Below, in pieces: positions 30,524-41,569 of a stretch of 62,946 nucleotides of DNA. The notes below the pieces were generated by a model, which made no database searches, was not told the origin of the DNA, and saw only the letters and a list, made by a program, of their open reading frames with translations. The stretch's first letter is position 1; each line of letters opens with the position of its first letter. The translations under genes and the position numbers were made by a program. This DNA comes from Rhodocyclales bacterium (GTDB lineage Bacteria; Pseudomonadota; Gammaproteobacteria; Burkholderiales; Rhodocyclaceae): assembly GCA_016192435.1 (NCBI GenBank), contig JACPUD010000005.1:1-62946 (forward strand). The letters run 5' to 3'.

Positions 30524-31048
30524 ATGGCGGACGCCATTTTTACGGACTCCGATGCGCGCCCGACGGCCCTTGCCGGCAGGGTTCTGGACAAGCTTTGCCG
30601 CTTCTTTGCGGTCTGCGCCGGCATCATGCTGGTTCTGATGGCGTTGATGTCGTTGACCAGCATTGTCGGACGTGCGCTGTTCGACAAGCCCATCCTCGGC
30701 GACTACGAGTTGGTGCAGATGATGTCGGCCGTTGCCGTGACCATGTCGCTGCCGTTTTGCCAGATGATTCGCGGTCACATCATTGTCGATTTCTTCACCA
30801 CCAGCCTGCCGGCCAAGGTCAATAGGGTATTCGACGTGATTGCTTCCCTGATATTGGCCGTTGCCGCATTTGTCTTTGCCTGGCGCATCAGCCTGGGCAT
30901 GTTCGAACTGCGCGACAACGGCGACGCGTCGATGCTGCTGAATCTGCCGACCTGGTGGGGCTACGCGCCTATGGTGCCATCCTTCTTCCTGCTCGGTTGC
31001 GCCGCGTTGTATACGGCCTGGGTCGATATGACGGGAGCGCGTGCATGA
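30524..31048 (+). CDS. TRAP transporter small permease subunit (DctQ family)
   Basis: 174 residues with four hydrophobic helices, starting at about residues 21, 55, 95 and 140, the DctQ layout. The segment RALFDKPILGDYELVQMMSAVAVTMSLPFCQ is typical. The ATG at 30524 follows TGGAGATAG; an upstream in-frame ATG at 30443 lies in the hairpin region and is rejected. It overlaps the large subunit by 4 bases. Confidence 0.88.
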   Translation: MADAIFTDSDARPTALAGRVLDKLCRFFAVCAGIMLVLMALMSLTSIVGRALFDKPILGDYELVQMMSAVAVTMSLPFCQMIRGHIIVDFFTTSLPAKVNRVFDVIASLILAVAAFVFAWRISLGMFELRDNGDASMLLNLPTWWGYAPMVPSFFLLGCAALYTAWVDMTGARA

Positions 31049-32361
31049 CCGGCATCGAACAGGGAATGGCCATTGGCGGCCTGATGCTGTTGCTGATGGC
31101 CTTGCGTGTGCACATCGCGATGGCCATGCTGCTGGCGGGTTCCATCGGCTACATGTGGATCGCCGGCCCGGCGACCCTGCTGAATTACATGAAGACGGCC
31201 GCCTGGGCGCGTTACTCGATCTACGACCTATCGGTGGTGCCGCTGTTCCTGCTGATGGGGCAGTTCGCTACCCACGGCGGACTGTCCAAGGCCTTGTTTC
31301 GCGCCGGCAATGCCTTCATCGGCCACTGGCGCGGCGGCATGGCCATGGCTGCGGTAGGCGCTTGCGCCGGTTTCGGCGCCATTTGCGGATCCTCGCTGGC
31401 GACCGCTGCGACCATGGGCCAGGTCGCGCTGCCCGAACTGCGCAACCACAAATATTCGGGACGACTGGCGACCGCGGCGATCGCCGCCGGTGGCACCCTC
31501 GGCATCCTGATCCCGCCGTCGGTGCCGCTGGTGATCTACGCCATCCTCACCGAGCAGAATATCGCCAAGCTTTTCGTCGCCGCCGTGATTCCCGGCCTTA
31601 TCGCAATGGTCGGCTACATGCTGGTGATCGCGCTTTCGGCGCGCGTGGATCCGACGGCCGCGCCCGCGGGGGAGCGGTCCACCTGGTCGGAAAGACTGGT
31701 TGCGCTGATCGAGACCTGGCCGGTTCTCGTGATCTTCGCAGCCGTGATCGGCGGCATTTACGGCGGTTTCTTTACGCCCACCGAAGCGGCGTCGATAGGC
31801 GCGTTGGCCACCGGCTATGTCGCCTGGAAATCCGGCGGCCTGCGCAAGCACGGATTCGTCGAATGCGTTTATGGCACGGCCCAGGCCACCGCAATGATTT
31901 TCCTGATCCTGCTGGGCGCCGACATCATGAACGTGTTCCTGGCGCTGACCCAGATGCCGGCCGAGCTGTCGAAGTGGGTGATCGGCCTGGGCTACTCGCC
32001 GCTGTTGGTGCTGCTGGTCATTCTCTGCATCTATATCGCGCTCGGCTGCATCATGGACAGCCTGTCGATGATCCTGCTCACCGTGCCGATCTTCTTTCCC
32101 ATCGTCATGGGCCTGGACTACTGGGGCATGGACATGGAATCCAAGGCGATCTGGTTCGGCATCCTTTCGCTGATGGCGGTCGAGATAGGCATGATCACTC
32201 CGCCGGTGGGCCTCAATGTATTCATCATCAGCAGCATGGCCAAGGACACTTCGATGAAAGAGACCTTCAAGGGCATCGTGCCCTTCCTGGCTTCCGACAT
32301 CCTGCGCATTCTGCTGCTGGTCTTCGTCCCGGCAATCGCGCTGGTTGCGCTGAAATTCTAG
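31045..32361 (+). CDS. TRAP transporter large permease subunit (DctM family)
   Basis: 438 residues, about 12 membrane helices. Conserved features include GASxxAT-like CGSSLATAATMGQVALPEL, IAAGGTLGILIPPSVPLVIYAILTEQNI and FTPTEAASIGAL. It forms the Na+-driven channel with DctQ. It starts in an ATGA overlap with dctQ. A dispersed repeat copy starts at its stop codon. Confidence 0.93.
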   Translation: MTGIEQGMAIGGLMLLLMALRVHIAMAMLLAGSIGYMWIAGPATLLNYMKTAAWARYSIYDLSVVPLFLLMGQFATHGGLSKALFRAGNAFIGHWRGGMAMAAVGACAGFGAICGSSLATAATMGQVALPELRNHKYSGRLATAAIAAGGTLGILIPPSVPLVIYAILTEQNIAKLFVAAVIPGLIAMVGYMLVIALSARVDPTAAPAGERSTWSERLVALIETWPVLVIFAAVIGGIYGGFFTPTEAASIGALATGYVAWKSGGLRKHGFVECVYGTAQATAMIFLILLGADIMNVFLALTQMPAELSKWVIGLGYSPLLVLLVILCIYIALGCIMDSLSMILLTVPIFFPIVMGLDYWGMDMESKAIWFGILSLMAVEIGMITPPVGLNVFIISSMAKDTSMKETFKGIVPFLASDILRILLLVFVPAIALVALKF

Positions 32362-32385
32362 AAAGTTGGCGCTGGCGACACGGCG
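32361..32385 (+). repeat. Dispersed repeat copy 5 (at the dctM stop)
   Basis: The sequence GAAAGTTGGCGCTGGCGACA then CGGCG fits the dispersed core on the plus strand. Its first base is the last base of the dctM stop codon. Confidence 0.6.
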
Positions 32386-32406
32386 TCGGCACGGATTGCC
32401 GACGCC
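32382..32406 (+). terminator. Hairpin downstream of the TRAP operon
   Basis: GGCGTCGGCA pairs perfectly with TGCCGACGCC across the five-base loop CGGAT. No T-run follows; it is a candidate terminator or mRNA 3'-end stabiliser. Confidence 0.55.
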
Positions 32407-32534
32407 CCGGCATTAGTGGATCATGGACGGGCGCGGCTCGCGGGCCGGTACGGTGCAATGTCGCGGCGACGTCGCGACAGCTTGCCGGGGTAGTCCCGGC
32501 AGGCCAACGAGATAAAGACTTTGTGGGGTGACGC

Positions 32535-34568
32535 ATGATGATATTTGGACCCGCTAAGGCGATCATGGATCGTCTGCCGTACAAGCAGAAGTTCGCTCTG
32601 ATGGGCGGCCTCAGTGCGATCGCGATCGCATTGTTGCTGGTGCGTCTGGTGACCATGACCAATGCCACCATCGGCCAGGCGACCAATGAACTGACCGGAC
32701 TGAAACTGCTGAAGCCGGCACTGGAAGCCAAGCAGCTTATCGAGCAGCATCGCGCGCTGACTACCCTGGCGTTGGCCAGCAAGGAGTCGGCCGACGCGTC
32801 GGCAAAGAATGCCGTGGCGATCGAAGCCGAGGTTGCGGACAAGCTGAAGAATCTGGAAGTCCTGGTCGCCGGCGAGGCAAGCAAGCTGAAACTCGACAAG
32901 GCCTTGGAGCAGGTCAAGGCGAGCTGGACGGCTGCAGCCGGGCCGAACTGGAAAGACAAGCCGCCCACGCTGAACCTGAATACCCACGCTGCGGCGCTTG
33001 CTGCGATCAACCAGTTGATACGCGACACCGCGGACGAAAGCCAGTTGGTGGCGGACTCCTCGCTCGATACGCTGTACATCGTGTCGGCGTCCGTGGTGCA
33101 GCTGCCGGCCATGCTCGACCAGCTTTCGCGCATCCGCGACGTCGGCACCGAGGTGTTGTTGCGCGGCAAACCCAACGAGGGAGAGCGTGCCCAGTTCTCG
33201 AAATGGATGGGGGCCGTGGAGGAAACCCGCAACAGCGTCCTCATCAGCCTGAAACGGGCGGCGCAGAACAACCCGGACATCGTGCAGGAATTGAAGGGGG
33301 TCGAGGCCAATGTCGACAAGAATTTCGGCATCATCACGGCCATGGCCGAGGGCAATCTGCTTGCCGATCCTTATGTTACGGGCGATGCCCTTTCCGAATC
33401 CGGACAGGAAGCCACCGGCGGGCTGTTCGCCGAACTGACCAAGACCATGCTGCCGCTGGCCGAACGCCTGATCGAAAAGCGCCTGGCCGGTTTGCGCATC
33501 GGCATCTACCTCAGCATGAGCGTGGTTGCGGTCGCCGTGTTGTTATTCATCTATCTCAGCGTGGGTGCCTATCTGGCCGTGATGGGCGGCGTGCGTTCAT
33601 TGTCGGCGACGGTGCTGCGCATCGGCGAAGGCGATTTGAGCGGTAGCGCAAGCCTGGCGTCCAAGGACGAGTTGGCCGCCGTGGCAGTCAGTGTCAACAA
33701 GATGATTTCGCAGATGCGCGAACTGATCCACGGCATCAAGGATACGGCCGACCGCGTCAAGCAGTCGGCGCAGGCGCTGCTTGGGGCCTCGCAACATCTG
33801 GCCACGGCGACCGGCGAACAGAATGACGCGACCGCAAGCATGGCCGCGACCATGGAAGAAACCACCACCAGCATTGCCGAGATCAGCCGCGGCACGCGCG
33901 AGGCGCTTGCCGTGTCGGCCGATTCGGGGAAGTTGTCGATACGCGGCGGCGAGGTGATCTCGCAGACCGTGATCGAGATCGAAGCCATTTCGGGTGCGGT
34001 CACCAGCTCGGCGCAGGCGGTCGACGAACTTGGGCAACTGTCGTCGAGGATCACGGGCATCGTCCAGGTCATACGCGAGATCGCCGACCAGACCAATCTG
34101 CTGGCCCTGAATGCGGCGATCGAGGCAGCGCGGGCGGGCGACAGCGGTCGCGGTTTCGCCGTGGTCGCCGACGAAGTGCGCAAACTCGCCGAGCGGACCG
34201 CCAACTCGACCCAGGAAATCGCCACCATGGTCAGCGCCATCCAGAGCGGAACCCAGGGCGCCGTGGAACGCATGGAGTCTGGCGTCAAGCGCGTCCAGCA
34301 TGGGGTCGAGCTGACGCGCGAGGCCGGCCAGACCATGGCGCGGATCCAGGAAGGCGCCACGCGCGTGGCCCAGCGCATCAACGAGATTTCCCTGGCCATG
34401 AACGAGCAGGACAGCGCCAGCCAGGAGATCGCCCGCAACGTCGAGCTCATTGCCCAGCGCGCCGGCGAGAATTCGATGGTGGTCAACGAGGCCACCGCGA
34501 CCGCCGGCCAACTGGACAATCTTGCCGGTCAGCTCAGCGCCATGGTCAGCCGCTTCCGGCTCTCCTGA
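32535..34568 (+). CDS. Methyl-accepting chemotaxis protein
   Basis: 677 residues: membrane helix about 21-40, periplasmic helical sensor about 41-320, second helix about 321-343, HAMP, then a signalling domain with [43 protein letters not shown]. No C-terminal CheR-binding pentapeptide is seen. Between the aromatic-acid transporter and box genes it likely senses benzoate, phenylacetate or a related compound, but the ligand is inferred from context only. Confidence 0.92.
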   Translation: MMIFGPAKAIMDRLPYKQKFALMGGLSAIAIALLLVRLVTMTNATIGQATNELTGLKLLKPALEAKQLIEQHRALTTLALASKESADASAKNAVAIEAEVADKLKNLEVLVAGEASKLKLDKALEQVKASWTAAAGPNWKDKPPTLNLNTHAAALAAINQLIRDTADESQLVADSSLDTLYIVSASVVQLPAMLDQLSRIRDVGTEVLLRGKPNEGERAQFSKWMGAVEETRNSVLISLKRAAQNNPDIVQELKGVEANVDKNFGIITAMAEGNLLADPYVTGDALSESGQEATGGLFAELTKTMLPLAERLIEKRLAGLRIGIYLSMSVVAVAVLLFIYLSVGAYLAVMGGVRSLSATVLRIGEGDLSGSASLASKDELAAVAVSVNKMISQMRELIHGIKDTADRVKQSAQALLGASQHLATATGEQNDATASMAATMEETTTSIAEISRGTREALAVSADSGKLSIRGGEVISQTVIEIEAISGAVTSSAQAVDELGQLSSRITGIVQVIREIADQTNLLALNAAIEAARAGDSGRGFAVVADEVRKLAERTANSTQEIATMVSAIQSGTQGAVERMESGVKRVQHGVELTREAGQTMARIQEGATRVAQRINEISLAMNEQDSASQEIARNVELIAQRAGENSMVVNEATATAGQLDNLAGQLSAMVSRFRLS

Positions 34569-34656
34569 TCCGGCGCAACGAAACCGGCCGCACCGTCGCC
34601 GCGCGTTTCAGGCGGCGCAGCGGGCGGCGCGGTTTGTGGCCGGCCGCGCGCAACGC

Positions 34657-35907
34657 TCAATAGGTTTCGACGTGGTAGCGGCCCTGCTGCAGTAGCGCCG
34701 CCTGCAGGGTTTTCCAGTCCAGCCCGTGGCTGCCGCAGACTTCGCCGATGGCAGCATCGACGCCTTGCTCCATGCCCTTGAGGCCGCATAAATACAAGTA
34801 GGTGTTGTCGTCCTGCAGCAGACGCACGACCTCGTCGGCGCGGATGCGAATCAGGTCCTGGACGTACTGCCGGGGCCGGTCGGGAACGCGCGAAAAAGCC
34901 AGGTTGATGTCGATGAAGTCCTTCGGCAGCCGCGTCAGCGGACCGAAGTAGGGCAGTTCGGCGGGTGTGCGGGCGCCGAAGAACAGCATCAGCTTGCCGT
35001 CCTCGGCCGGGACCGATTTCCGCCGCCTGCGCTCGGTCATGGCGCGCATGGGCGCGGAACCGGTGCCGGTGCAGATCATCAGGAGATTGCTGCGCGGGTG
35101 ATTCGGCATCAGGAAACTGGTGCCGTAGGGGCCGACGACATTGACCTTGTCGCCCTTCTTCAGGTCGCAGAGGAAGTTCGACGCCACGCCGCGCACCGCG
35201 GCGCCCTCATGGTCGGCGGTGACCCGTTTCACCGTCAGCGACAGATTGTTGTAGCGCGGGCGTTCGCCGTCGCGCGGGCTGGCCACCGAATAAAGGCGCA
35301 CATGATGCGGCCGGCCGGCGGCATCGAGCCCCGGCGCCAGGATGCCGATGGTCTGGCCTTCGAGCACCGGAAACGAGGCATTGCCGAAGTCGAGCACGAT
35401 GTGGCGGATGTCGCTCGACGCGTCCTCGGCCGTCAGGCGGAAGTTGCCGCTGACCGTGGCCACCGCCGGCTTCTGGATCGAGTAGAGATTGACGTAGGGG
35501 TGGGCGGCCGACCAGGGCGGCGGGGCGATGCCGCCCTGTCCCGCGGTGGATGCCGCGGCGATCTTCGCCACGTCGTCGGGCAGCGTCGCCGTGTCGCCAG
35601 CGTCAACTCCCGGGCCTTCGTCGAGCGCGACCTGGGCCGGCAGGGTGTCCCACAGCAGTTGCTCGGCGATCGGGTAGGCCAGGTCGGCGCGCATGTTGCG
35701 CCAGCTGTCGATGGCGCCGGTCGGGCAGGGCGAGATGCAGTCGTAGCAGTAGTTGCACTTCGCGGCATCGACCACGTAGTTGCGCGAGTCGTGGCTGATC
35801 GCATCGACCGGACAGGTTTCTTCGCAGGTGTTGCAGCGTATGCAGATCTCGGGATCGATCAGGTGCTGGCGCATGATCGTCACCGGCGTTGTCGCAGCCG
35901 TGCTCAT
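34657..35907 (-). CDS. boxA: Benzoyl-CoA 2,3-epoxidase, reductase subunit BoxA
   Basis: 416 residues. Two [4Fe-4S] motifs, [16 protein letters not shown] and [16 protein letters not shown], precede an FNR-like FAD/NADP reductase module ([50 protein letters not shown]). It passes NADPH electrons to BoxB for oxygen-dependent epoxidation of benzoyl-CoA. Last gene of the boxR-C-B-A operon. A dispersed repeat encodes GVDAGDTAT in the linker near residue 105. Confidence 0.95.
   Translation of the reverse strand: MSTAATTPVTIMRQHLIDPEICIRCNTCEETCPVDAISHDSRNYVVDAAKCNYCYDCISPCPTGAIDSWRNMRADLAYPIAEQLLWDTLPAQVALDEGPGVDAGDTATLPDDVAKIAAASTAGQGGIAPPPWSAAHPYVNLYSIQKPAVATVSGNFRLTAEDASSDIRHIVLDFGNASFPVLEGQTIGILAPGLDAAGRPHHVRLYSVASPRDGERPRYNNLSLTVKRVTADHEGAAVRGVASNFLCDLKKGDKVNVVGPYGTSFLMPNHPRSNLLMICTGTGSAPMRAMTERRRRKSVPAEDGKLMLFFGARTPAELPYFGPLTRLPKDFIDINLAFSRVPDRPRQYVQDLIRIRADEVVRLLQDDNTYLYLCGLKGMEQGVDAAIGEVCGSHGLDWKTLQAALLQQGRYHVETY
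35587..35610 (-). repeat. Dispersed repeat copy 6 (inside boxA)
   Basis: On the minus strand GGAGTTGACGCTGGCGACAC then GGCG matches the dispersed core. It is translated in boxA as GVDAGDTAT, in the same frame as the copies in bzdV and bzdZ. Confidence 0.55.
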
Positions 35908-36009
35908 AGGGATTCCCTTCGTTCATTCCGCCTCGTCAGGTGACGGAGAATCGTCGCGTGCGAACCGCAAGCCGCTGCGGCCCGCACGCAAAAGATTAGC
36001 GCAAATCGA

Positions 36010-37434
<1,425 letters not shown>

Positions 37435-37482
37435 GGCATTCTCCTGATTGGGGTTGGGGTCGTTATTTGTTTGCCGGGTGCG

Positions 37483-39153
37483 TCAGACGCGTTCCCAGTT
37501 GAACTTGGCCTTGTTGCCGCTGCCGAAGACCTTCAAGGCGCCGGCTTCGCCGACCGCGTTGGGGCGGATGAAGATCCAGTTTTGCCAGGCCGAGAGGCGG
37601 CCGAAGACGCGGGTCTCCATGGTTTCGCCGGGGCCGAAGCGCAGGTTAGCTTCCATCGCGGTCAGCGCATCGGGCGACAGACTGGCACGCTCTTCGAGCA
37701 CGATGCGGATCTCGTCTTCCCAGTCGAGATCGTCCGGCGTCGCGGTGACCAGACCCAGTTCCAGCGCCGCGGCAGCGCCCAGAGGTGTGCCGGTGGCCGC
37801 TTTGGCGGCGGCGAGCGGGCCTTCCTCGCCATAGAAGCGGGCGTCGATGCGGTACTGGCCATTGACCATGGGGTAGCTGCCGAAATTCATCGCCGACAGC
37901 GTCAGCTTGGCTTCCTGCTGCGGGTCGTCGGGCAAGGCCAGCATGTAGCTGCGGTCCGCGGCCAGCAGCAGTTCGGCCAGGGTACCGGCGAAGCAGGCGT
38001 CGCGATCGGCCAGCGCGATCAAGGTGCGCGAGGTGACGTCGAGGCGCGCCAGGGTCCGTCGCAGCATGCCGATGGTTTCGCGCACGAACCAGTGCTGCCG
38101 GTGCTGCGCCAGCGCCGCATCGGCGGCCAGCACGTGCTGCGCGTCGCCGCGGGTCTTCAGCACCCAGGTGCCGATTTCGAGATCATTGGTGCGCAGCATC
38201 AGGATCGCGTCGTCGAGTTCGCGGGCCATCAGCAGCGGCCACCAGGAGGCGCCTGCGGCGAGGATGCCGTCGATGCTGTCTGCCGGCTGCGCAGACGGCG
38301 CCGCAACGGTCAGCGTCGCACGCCGTGCCTTGCGGTCGATGACGACATCGACGGTTTCGTAGTGATAGCCGGCCTCGTCGATGCTGCGCTTGACGGCGGG
38401 CAGGGTGACGCCTTTGGCGTCGGCCGGACGGTCGCTCTGCGCGGCGAGTTCCATGGCGCGCTGCTGGACCTTCTCGGCAAAAACTTGTGGCTTGGCATAG
38501 TCGTCGATCAGGCGCCAATCCTTGGCACGCTGGGCGCGGACGCCTTCGGTCAGGGTGCAGAAGATGTCGGCATGGTCGCGGCGGACGCGGCGCTTGTCGG
38601 TGACGCGGGTCAGGCCGCCGGTGCCGGGCAGGACGCCGAGCAGCGGCACCTCGGGCAGGCTGACCGCGGACGAGCGGTCATCGATCAGCATGATTTCGTC
38701 GCAGGCCAGCGCCAGCTCATAGCCGCCGCCGGCCGTGGTGCCATTGCAGGCGGCGAGGAATTTGAGGCCGGAATGGCGACTGGAATCCTCGATGCCGTTG
38801 CGCGTTTCGTTGGTGAATTTGCAGAAGTTCACTTTCCAGGCGTGGGTCGACAGGCCCAGCATGAAAATGTTGGCGCCGGAACAGAAGATCCTGTCCTTGC
38901 CGCTGGTGACGACCACGCTGCGCACTTCCGGATGCTCGAAACGGATGCGTTGCAGGGCATCGTGGAGTTCGATATCGACGCCGAGGTCGTAGGAATTGAG
39001 CTTCAGCTTGTAGCCGGGCTTGATGCCTGCATCCTCGTTGATATTGAGTTGCAGCGTGGCGATCTGCCCGCTGCAGGTCAGGCGCCAATGCTTGTATTGG
39101 TCGGGATGGGTGTCGTAGGTGATGGTCTGCGGGGGGGCTTCCGGATAAGTCAT
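37483..39153 (-). CDS. boxC: Benzoyl-CoA-dihydrodiol lyase BoxC (ring-opening hydrolase)
   Basis: 556 residues of the crotonase superfamily with a BoxC-type extended length. Crotonase motifs VVVTSGKDRIFCSGANIFMLG and ACNGTTAGGGYELALACDEIMLIDDR form the oxyanion hole. It hydrolyses 2,3-epoxybenzoyl-CoA to 3,4-dehydroadipyl-CoA semialdehyde plus formate. It is the second gene in the operon, 38 bases after boxR. The later dehydrogenase (BoxD) is not in the window. Confidence 0.96.
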   Translation of the reverse strand: MTYPEAPPQTITYDTHPDQYKHWRLTCSGQIATLQLNINEDAGIKPGYKLKLNSYDLGVDIELHDALQRIRFEHPEVRSVVVTSGKDRIFCSGANIFMLGLSTHAWKVNFCKFTNETRNGIEDSSRHSGLKFLAACNGTTAGGGYELALACDEIMLIDDRSSAVSLPEVPLLGVLPGTGGLTRVTDKRRVRRDHADIFCTLTEGVRAQRAKDWRLIDDYAKPQVFAEKVQQRAMELAAQSDRPADAKGVTLPAVKRSIDEAGYHYETVDVVIDRKARRATLTVAAPSAQPADSIDGILAAGASWWPLLMARELDDAILMLRTNDLEIGTWVLKTRGDAQHVLAADAALAQHRQHWFVRETIGMLRRTLARLDVTSRTLIALADRDACFAGTLAELLLAADRSYMLALPDDPQQEAKLTLSAMNFGSYPMVNGQYRIDARFYGEEGPLAAAKAATGTPLGAAAALELGLVTATPDDLDWEDEIRIVLEERASLSPDALTAMEANLRFGPGETMETRVFGRLSAWQNWIFIRPNAVGEAGALKVFGSGNKAKFNWERV

Positions 39154-39191
39154 TCGCTTCTCCTTGATTTTAAGTGGCTGCTTCAGGTGCT

Positions 39192-40088
39192 TCAGGTGGT
39201 TATGGCTTGGTGCAACTGGACGAGACAGTCCTCCGGCCTCCGACCGGTGGTATCGAGTGTGAAATCGGCTTTGGAATACAACGGCTCGCGCGCGACGAGG
39301 ATGCGGCGCATGTCTTCCATGGCCTCGGTATTGCCTTCCATGGGGCGGAAATCGCCCTGGGCGACAACGCGCGACATGTGTTCTTCCGGCGTCGCTTTCA
39401 CCCAGACGGTGAAGCAGTTCATCAGCAGCAGATTGAAGGTTTCGGCTTCGGAAACGATGCCGCCGCCGACGGTGATCACGGCGCTTTCGTACTGGGCGAT
39501 GAAACTCTCCAGGCAGCGCCGTTCCAGGCGGCGAAATCCGGGCTGGCCGTAGAGCATGAATACTTCATTGAGACTCATGCCGGCCTCGGCCTCGATGGCG
39601 CTGTTGAGTTCGACGAAGGGCAGGGCAAGTTCGCTGGCGAGGGCACGGCCAAGCGTCGACTTGCCGGCACCGCGCAGGCCTACCAGGGCAATGCGCTTAC
39701 GGCGCGAGGCGTCCTCGTTACCGAAGTCGCGCATCAGGCGCAGCAATGCCTCTTCGAGTCGATTGGGCGAGAGCTGTTCGAGAAAGTGCGAAATCAGCCG
39801 GTACTCCGGCGAGCTGTGCTGCGGCTCCAGAAGCTCGACCAGGGAAATGCCAAGAGCATGGGCGACATGGCGCAGGACCATGATCGAGGGATTGGTTTCG
39901 CCGCTCTCAACCTGAGCCAGGTAGCGCTCGGATACTTCGGCGGTGACGGCCAAAGTCTTGCGCGACATGCCGCGCCGCGCGCGCGATTCGCGTACTCGCT
40001 GACCGAGGGCCAGGATGAACTCGGCATCGGCGACTTCGTCGATGAAGCGAGGCAGTGCCGCGTATTTGGCTTTGGGATTCGATTCCAT
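39192..40088 (-). CDS. boxR: BoxR/BzdR-type regulator (HTH plus shikimate kinase-like domain)
   Basis: 298 residues. Residues about 25-90 form an XRE-type helix-turn-helix (RESRARRGMSRKTLAVTAEVSERYLAQVE); from about 130 there is a shikimate kinase-like domain with Walker A GLRGAGKST at 137-145. This fusion is the hallmark of BzdR/BoxR repressors, which sense benzoyl-CoA and control bzd and box promoters. It heads the box operon and is divergent from bzdN. I cannot tell BoxR from BzdR by sequence alone; it is the only such gene visible, so it may serve both operons. Confidence 0.9.
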   Translation of the reverse strand: MESNPKAKYAALPRFIDEVADAEFILALGQRVRESRARRGMSRKTLAVTAEVSERYLAQVESGETNPSIMVLRHVAHALGISLVELLEPQHSSPEYRLISHFLEQLSPNRLEEALLRLMRDFGNEDASRRKRIALVGLRGAGKSTLGRALASELALPFVELNSAIEAEAGMSLNEVFMLYGQPGFRRLERRCLESFIAQYESAVITVGGGIVSEAETFNLLLMNCFTVWVKATPEEHMSRVVAQGDFRPMEGNTEAMEDMRRILVAREPLYSKADFTLDTTGRRPEDCLVQLHQAITT

Positions 40089-40129
40089 TGTCGTTGGGTG
40101 TCGTCTTGATCCAGGTCAGGAAAGTACAA

Positions 40130-40163
40130 GCACTATAGTACATGATGGCAAAAGAGAAGTGAA
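40130..40163 (-). promoter_or_regulatory. boxR-box promoter with palindrome over the -10
   Basis: On the minus strand, -35 TTCACT (plus positions 40158-40163) and -10 TACTAT (40135-40140) are 17 bases apart. The near-palindrome GCACTATAGTAC (40130-40141) covers the -10, a position that suits repression. A related perfect palindrome is in front of the TRAP genes. Confidence 0.6.
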
Positions 40164-40272
40164 TTATTTTTTTAAACATAAACTAAAAGTGGTTATAAAA
40201 AGCTTGTAACTATTTGAACAAAGTCTATAAATTGTGTTCGGGCGAATGGCTGAAAAATAATTCATGCCCCTA

Positions 40273-40301
40273 TTGACGGGCCTGTTTTTTTAACTCATAC
40301 T
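40273..40301 (+). promoter_or_regulatory. Candidate sigma-70 promoter for bzdN
   Basis: TTGACG (40273-40278) and CATACT (40296-40301) are 17 bases apart, about 113 bases upstream of the bzdN ATG. A TGCA at 40315-40318 lies close to the predicted start point; BzdR is known to bind TGCA-containing repeats near the bzd promoter. Confidence 0.45.
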
Positions 40302-40413
40302 TCGCTCCGAAATGTGCAGTATGGTTCAGTGACGGAACAATAGTTCCAAATCCACTAATAGAATGGCGCGTCCGGAACACGACATGTGATGGATAGCCAA
40401 AATGGAGGCACAA

Positions 40414-41553
40414 ATGGCTGATGGTTTGTTCGACCAGTTCAAGAGCTGGTATGAGAATCGCCACGACTACGCACGCGACTGGAAGCAGCGCACCGGTGGG
40501 CAGGTTGTGGCTACGATGTGTACCTATACCGCGGAGGAACTGCTGATCGCTTGCGGCATGCTGCCCGTGCGCGTACTCGGTGCACATGAACCGCAAAACG
40601 TGACCGAGCCGCATATCTTCGGCATGTTCTGTCCCTTCTGCCGCGATTCGCTGGCCCAGGGCCTGCTCGGTCGCTACGATTACTGCCAGGGTGTCACCCT
40701 GACGCAGTCCTGCATCCAGTATCGGCAGACCTTCAGTTCCTGGCGCAGCAATGTGCCCACCGTGGAGTGGGACTACTACGTGGCGATGCCCAACGAAGTC
40801 CAGTCGGCACATGCACGCAAGGCTCACTATGCGGAAATTCAGGCCTTCCGGACTTTCCTCCAGGCCCTGACCGGCAAGGCGCTGACCGATGACATGCTCC
40901 GGGAAGCGCTGGCTGTGGTCGATGAAAACCGCCGCCTGCTGCGCGAGCTGTTCGAATACCGCAAGGTGGCCAATCCCCAGGTCACGGGCTGCGAAGCGCT
41001 CTACGCCTCGATCACCGCCCAGTTCGTGGACAAGCGCGAACACAACGCGATGCTGAAGAAGGTACTCGCCGCCCTGCCGACGCGCAATCTGAATCGCCCC
41101 GAAGGCGTGCGTTTCATGACCATCGGTTCGGAAAACGACGACCTGGCCTTCATGAACATGGTCGAGTCGGTCGGATCGACCATCGTCATCGACGACCAGT
41201 GTTCCGGCACCCGCTACTTCTGGAACGAGTCGAAGCCCGAGGACGACGTGATCAAGGCGATCGCCGAGCGCTACTGCGACCGTCCGGCCTGTCCGACCAA
41301 GGACTACCCGGCCCATACCCGCTTCGACCATGTGCTGGGCCTGGCCAAGGAGTTCAATGCGCGCGCGGCGATCTTCCTGCAGCAGAAGTTCTGCGATCCG
41401 CACGAGGGCGACTACCCTGACCTGAAGGCGCACCTTGAGAGCAACGGTATCCCGACGCTGTTCCTGGAATTCGACATTACCAATCCGATCGGCCCCTTCC
41501 GCATCCGTATCGAGGCATTCCTCGAGACGATGAGCGACGAAGAGCTGTTCTAG
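40414..41553 (+). CDS. bzdN: Class I benzoyl-CoA reductase subunit BzdN (gamma, BcrC type)
   Basis: 379 residues. It belongs to the BcrC/HgdB-like Fe-S substrate-binding subunits, with cysteines in [14 protein letters not shown] and CIQYRQTF that may bind the active-site [4Fe-4S] cluster. With BzdO it reduces the aromatic ring of benzoyl-CoA to a cyclic 1,5-diene, driven by ATP. The ATG at 40414 is chosen because GGAGG (40404-40408) is five bases before it; an ATG at 40402 overlaps that site. It is the first gene of the bzd operon, 16 bases before bzdO. Confidence 0.94.
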   Translation: MADGLFDQFKSWYENRHDYARDWKQRTGGQVVATMCTYTAEELLIACGMLPVRVLGAHEPQNVTEPHIFGMFCPFCRDSLAQGLLGRYDYCQGVTLTQSCIQYRQTFSSWRSNVPTVEWDYYVAMPNEVQSAHARKAHYAEIQAFRTFLQALTGKALTDDMLREALAVVDENRRLLRELFEYRKVANPQVTGCEALYASITAQFVDKREHNAMLKKVLAALPTRNLNRPEGVRFMTIGSENDDLAFMNMVESVGSTIVIDDQCSGTRYFWNESKPEDDVIKAIAERYCDRPACPTKDYPAHTRFDHVLGLAKEFNARAAIFLQQKFCDPHEGDYPDLKAHLESNGIPTLFLEFDITNPIGPFRIRIEAFLETMSDEELF

Positions 41554-41569
41554 ACCAAGGGGGAAACAG

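Larger units (their letters stand above)
40089..40413. other. 325-base box/bzd divergent regulatory region
   Basis: AT-rich gap (notably 40160-40260) between the divergent boxR and bzdN starts. It has no ORF worth calling. It contains the two promoter candidates listed separately, a TGCA near 40315, and no clear FNR-type TTGAT-N4-ATCAA site. Confidence 0.8.

Noticed and set aside
35907..36009. Separate promoter inside the box operon
   Set aside because: The short gap between boxB and boxA shows no good -35/-10 pair; one transcript from boxR is simpler.
40142..40413. FNR/AcpR-type box for anaerobic control of bzdN
   Set aside because: I looked for TTGAT-N4-ATCAA-like sites and found no convincing match.
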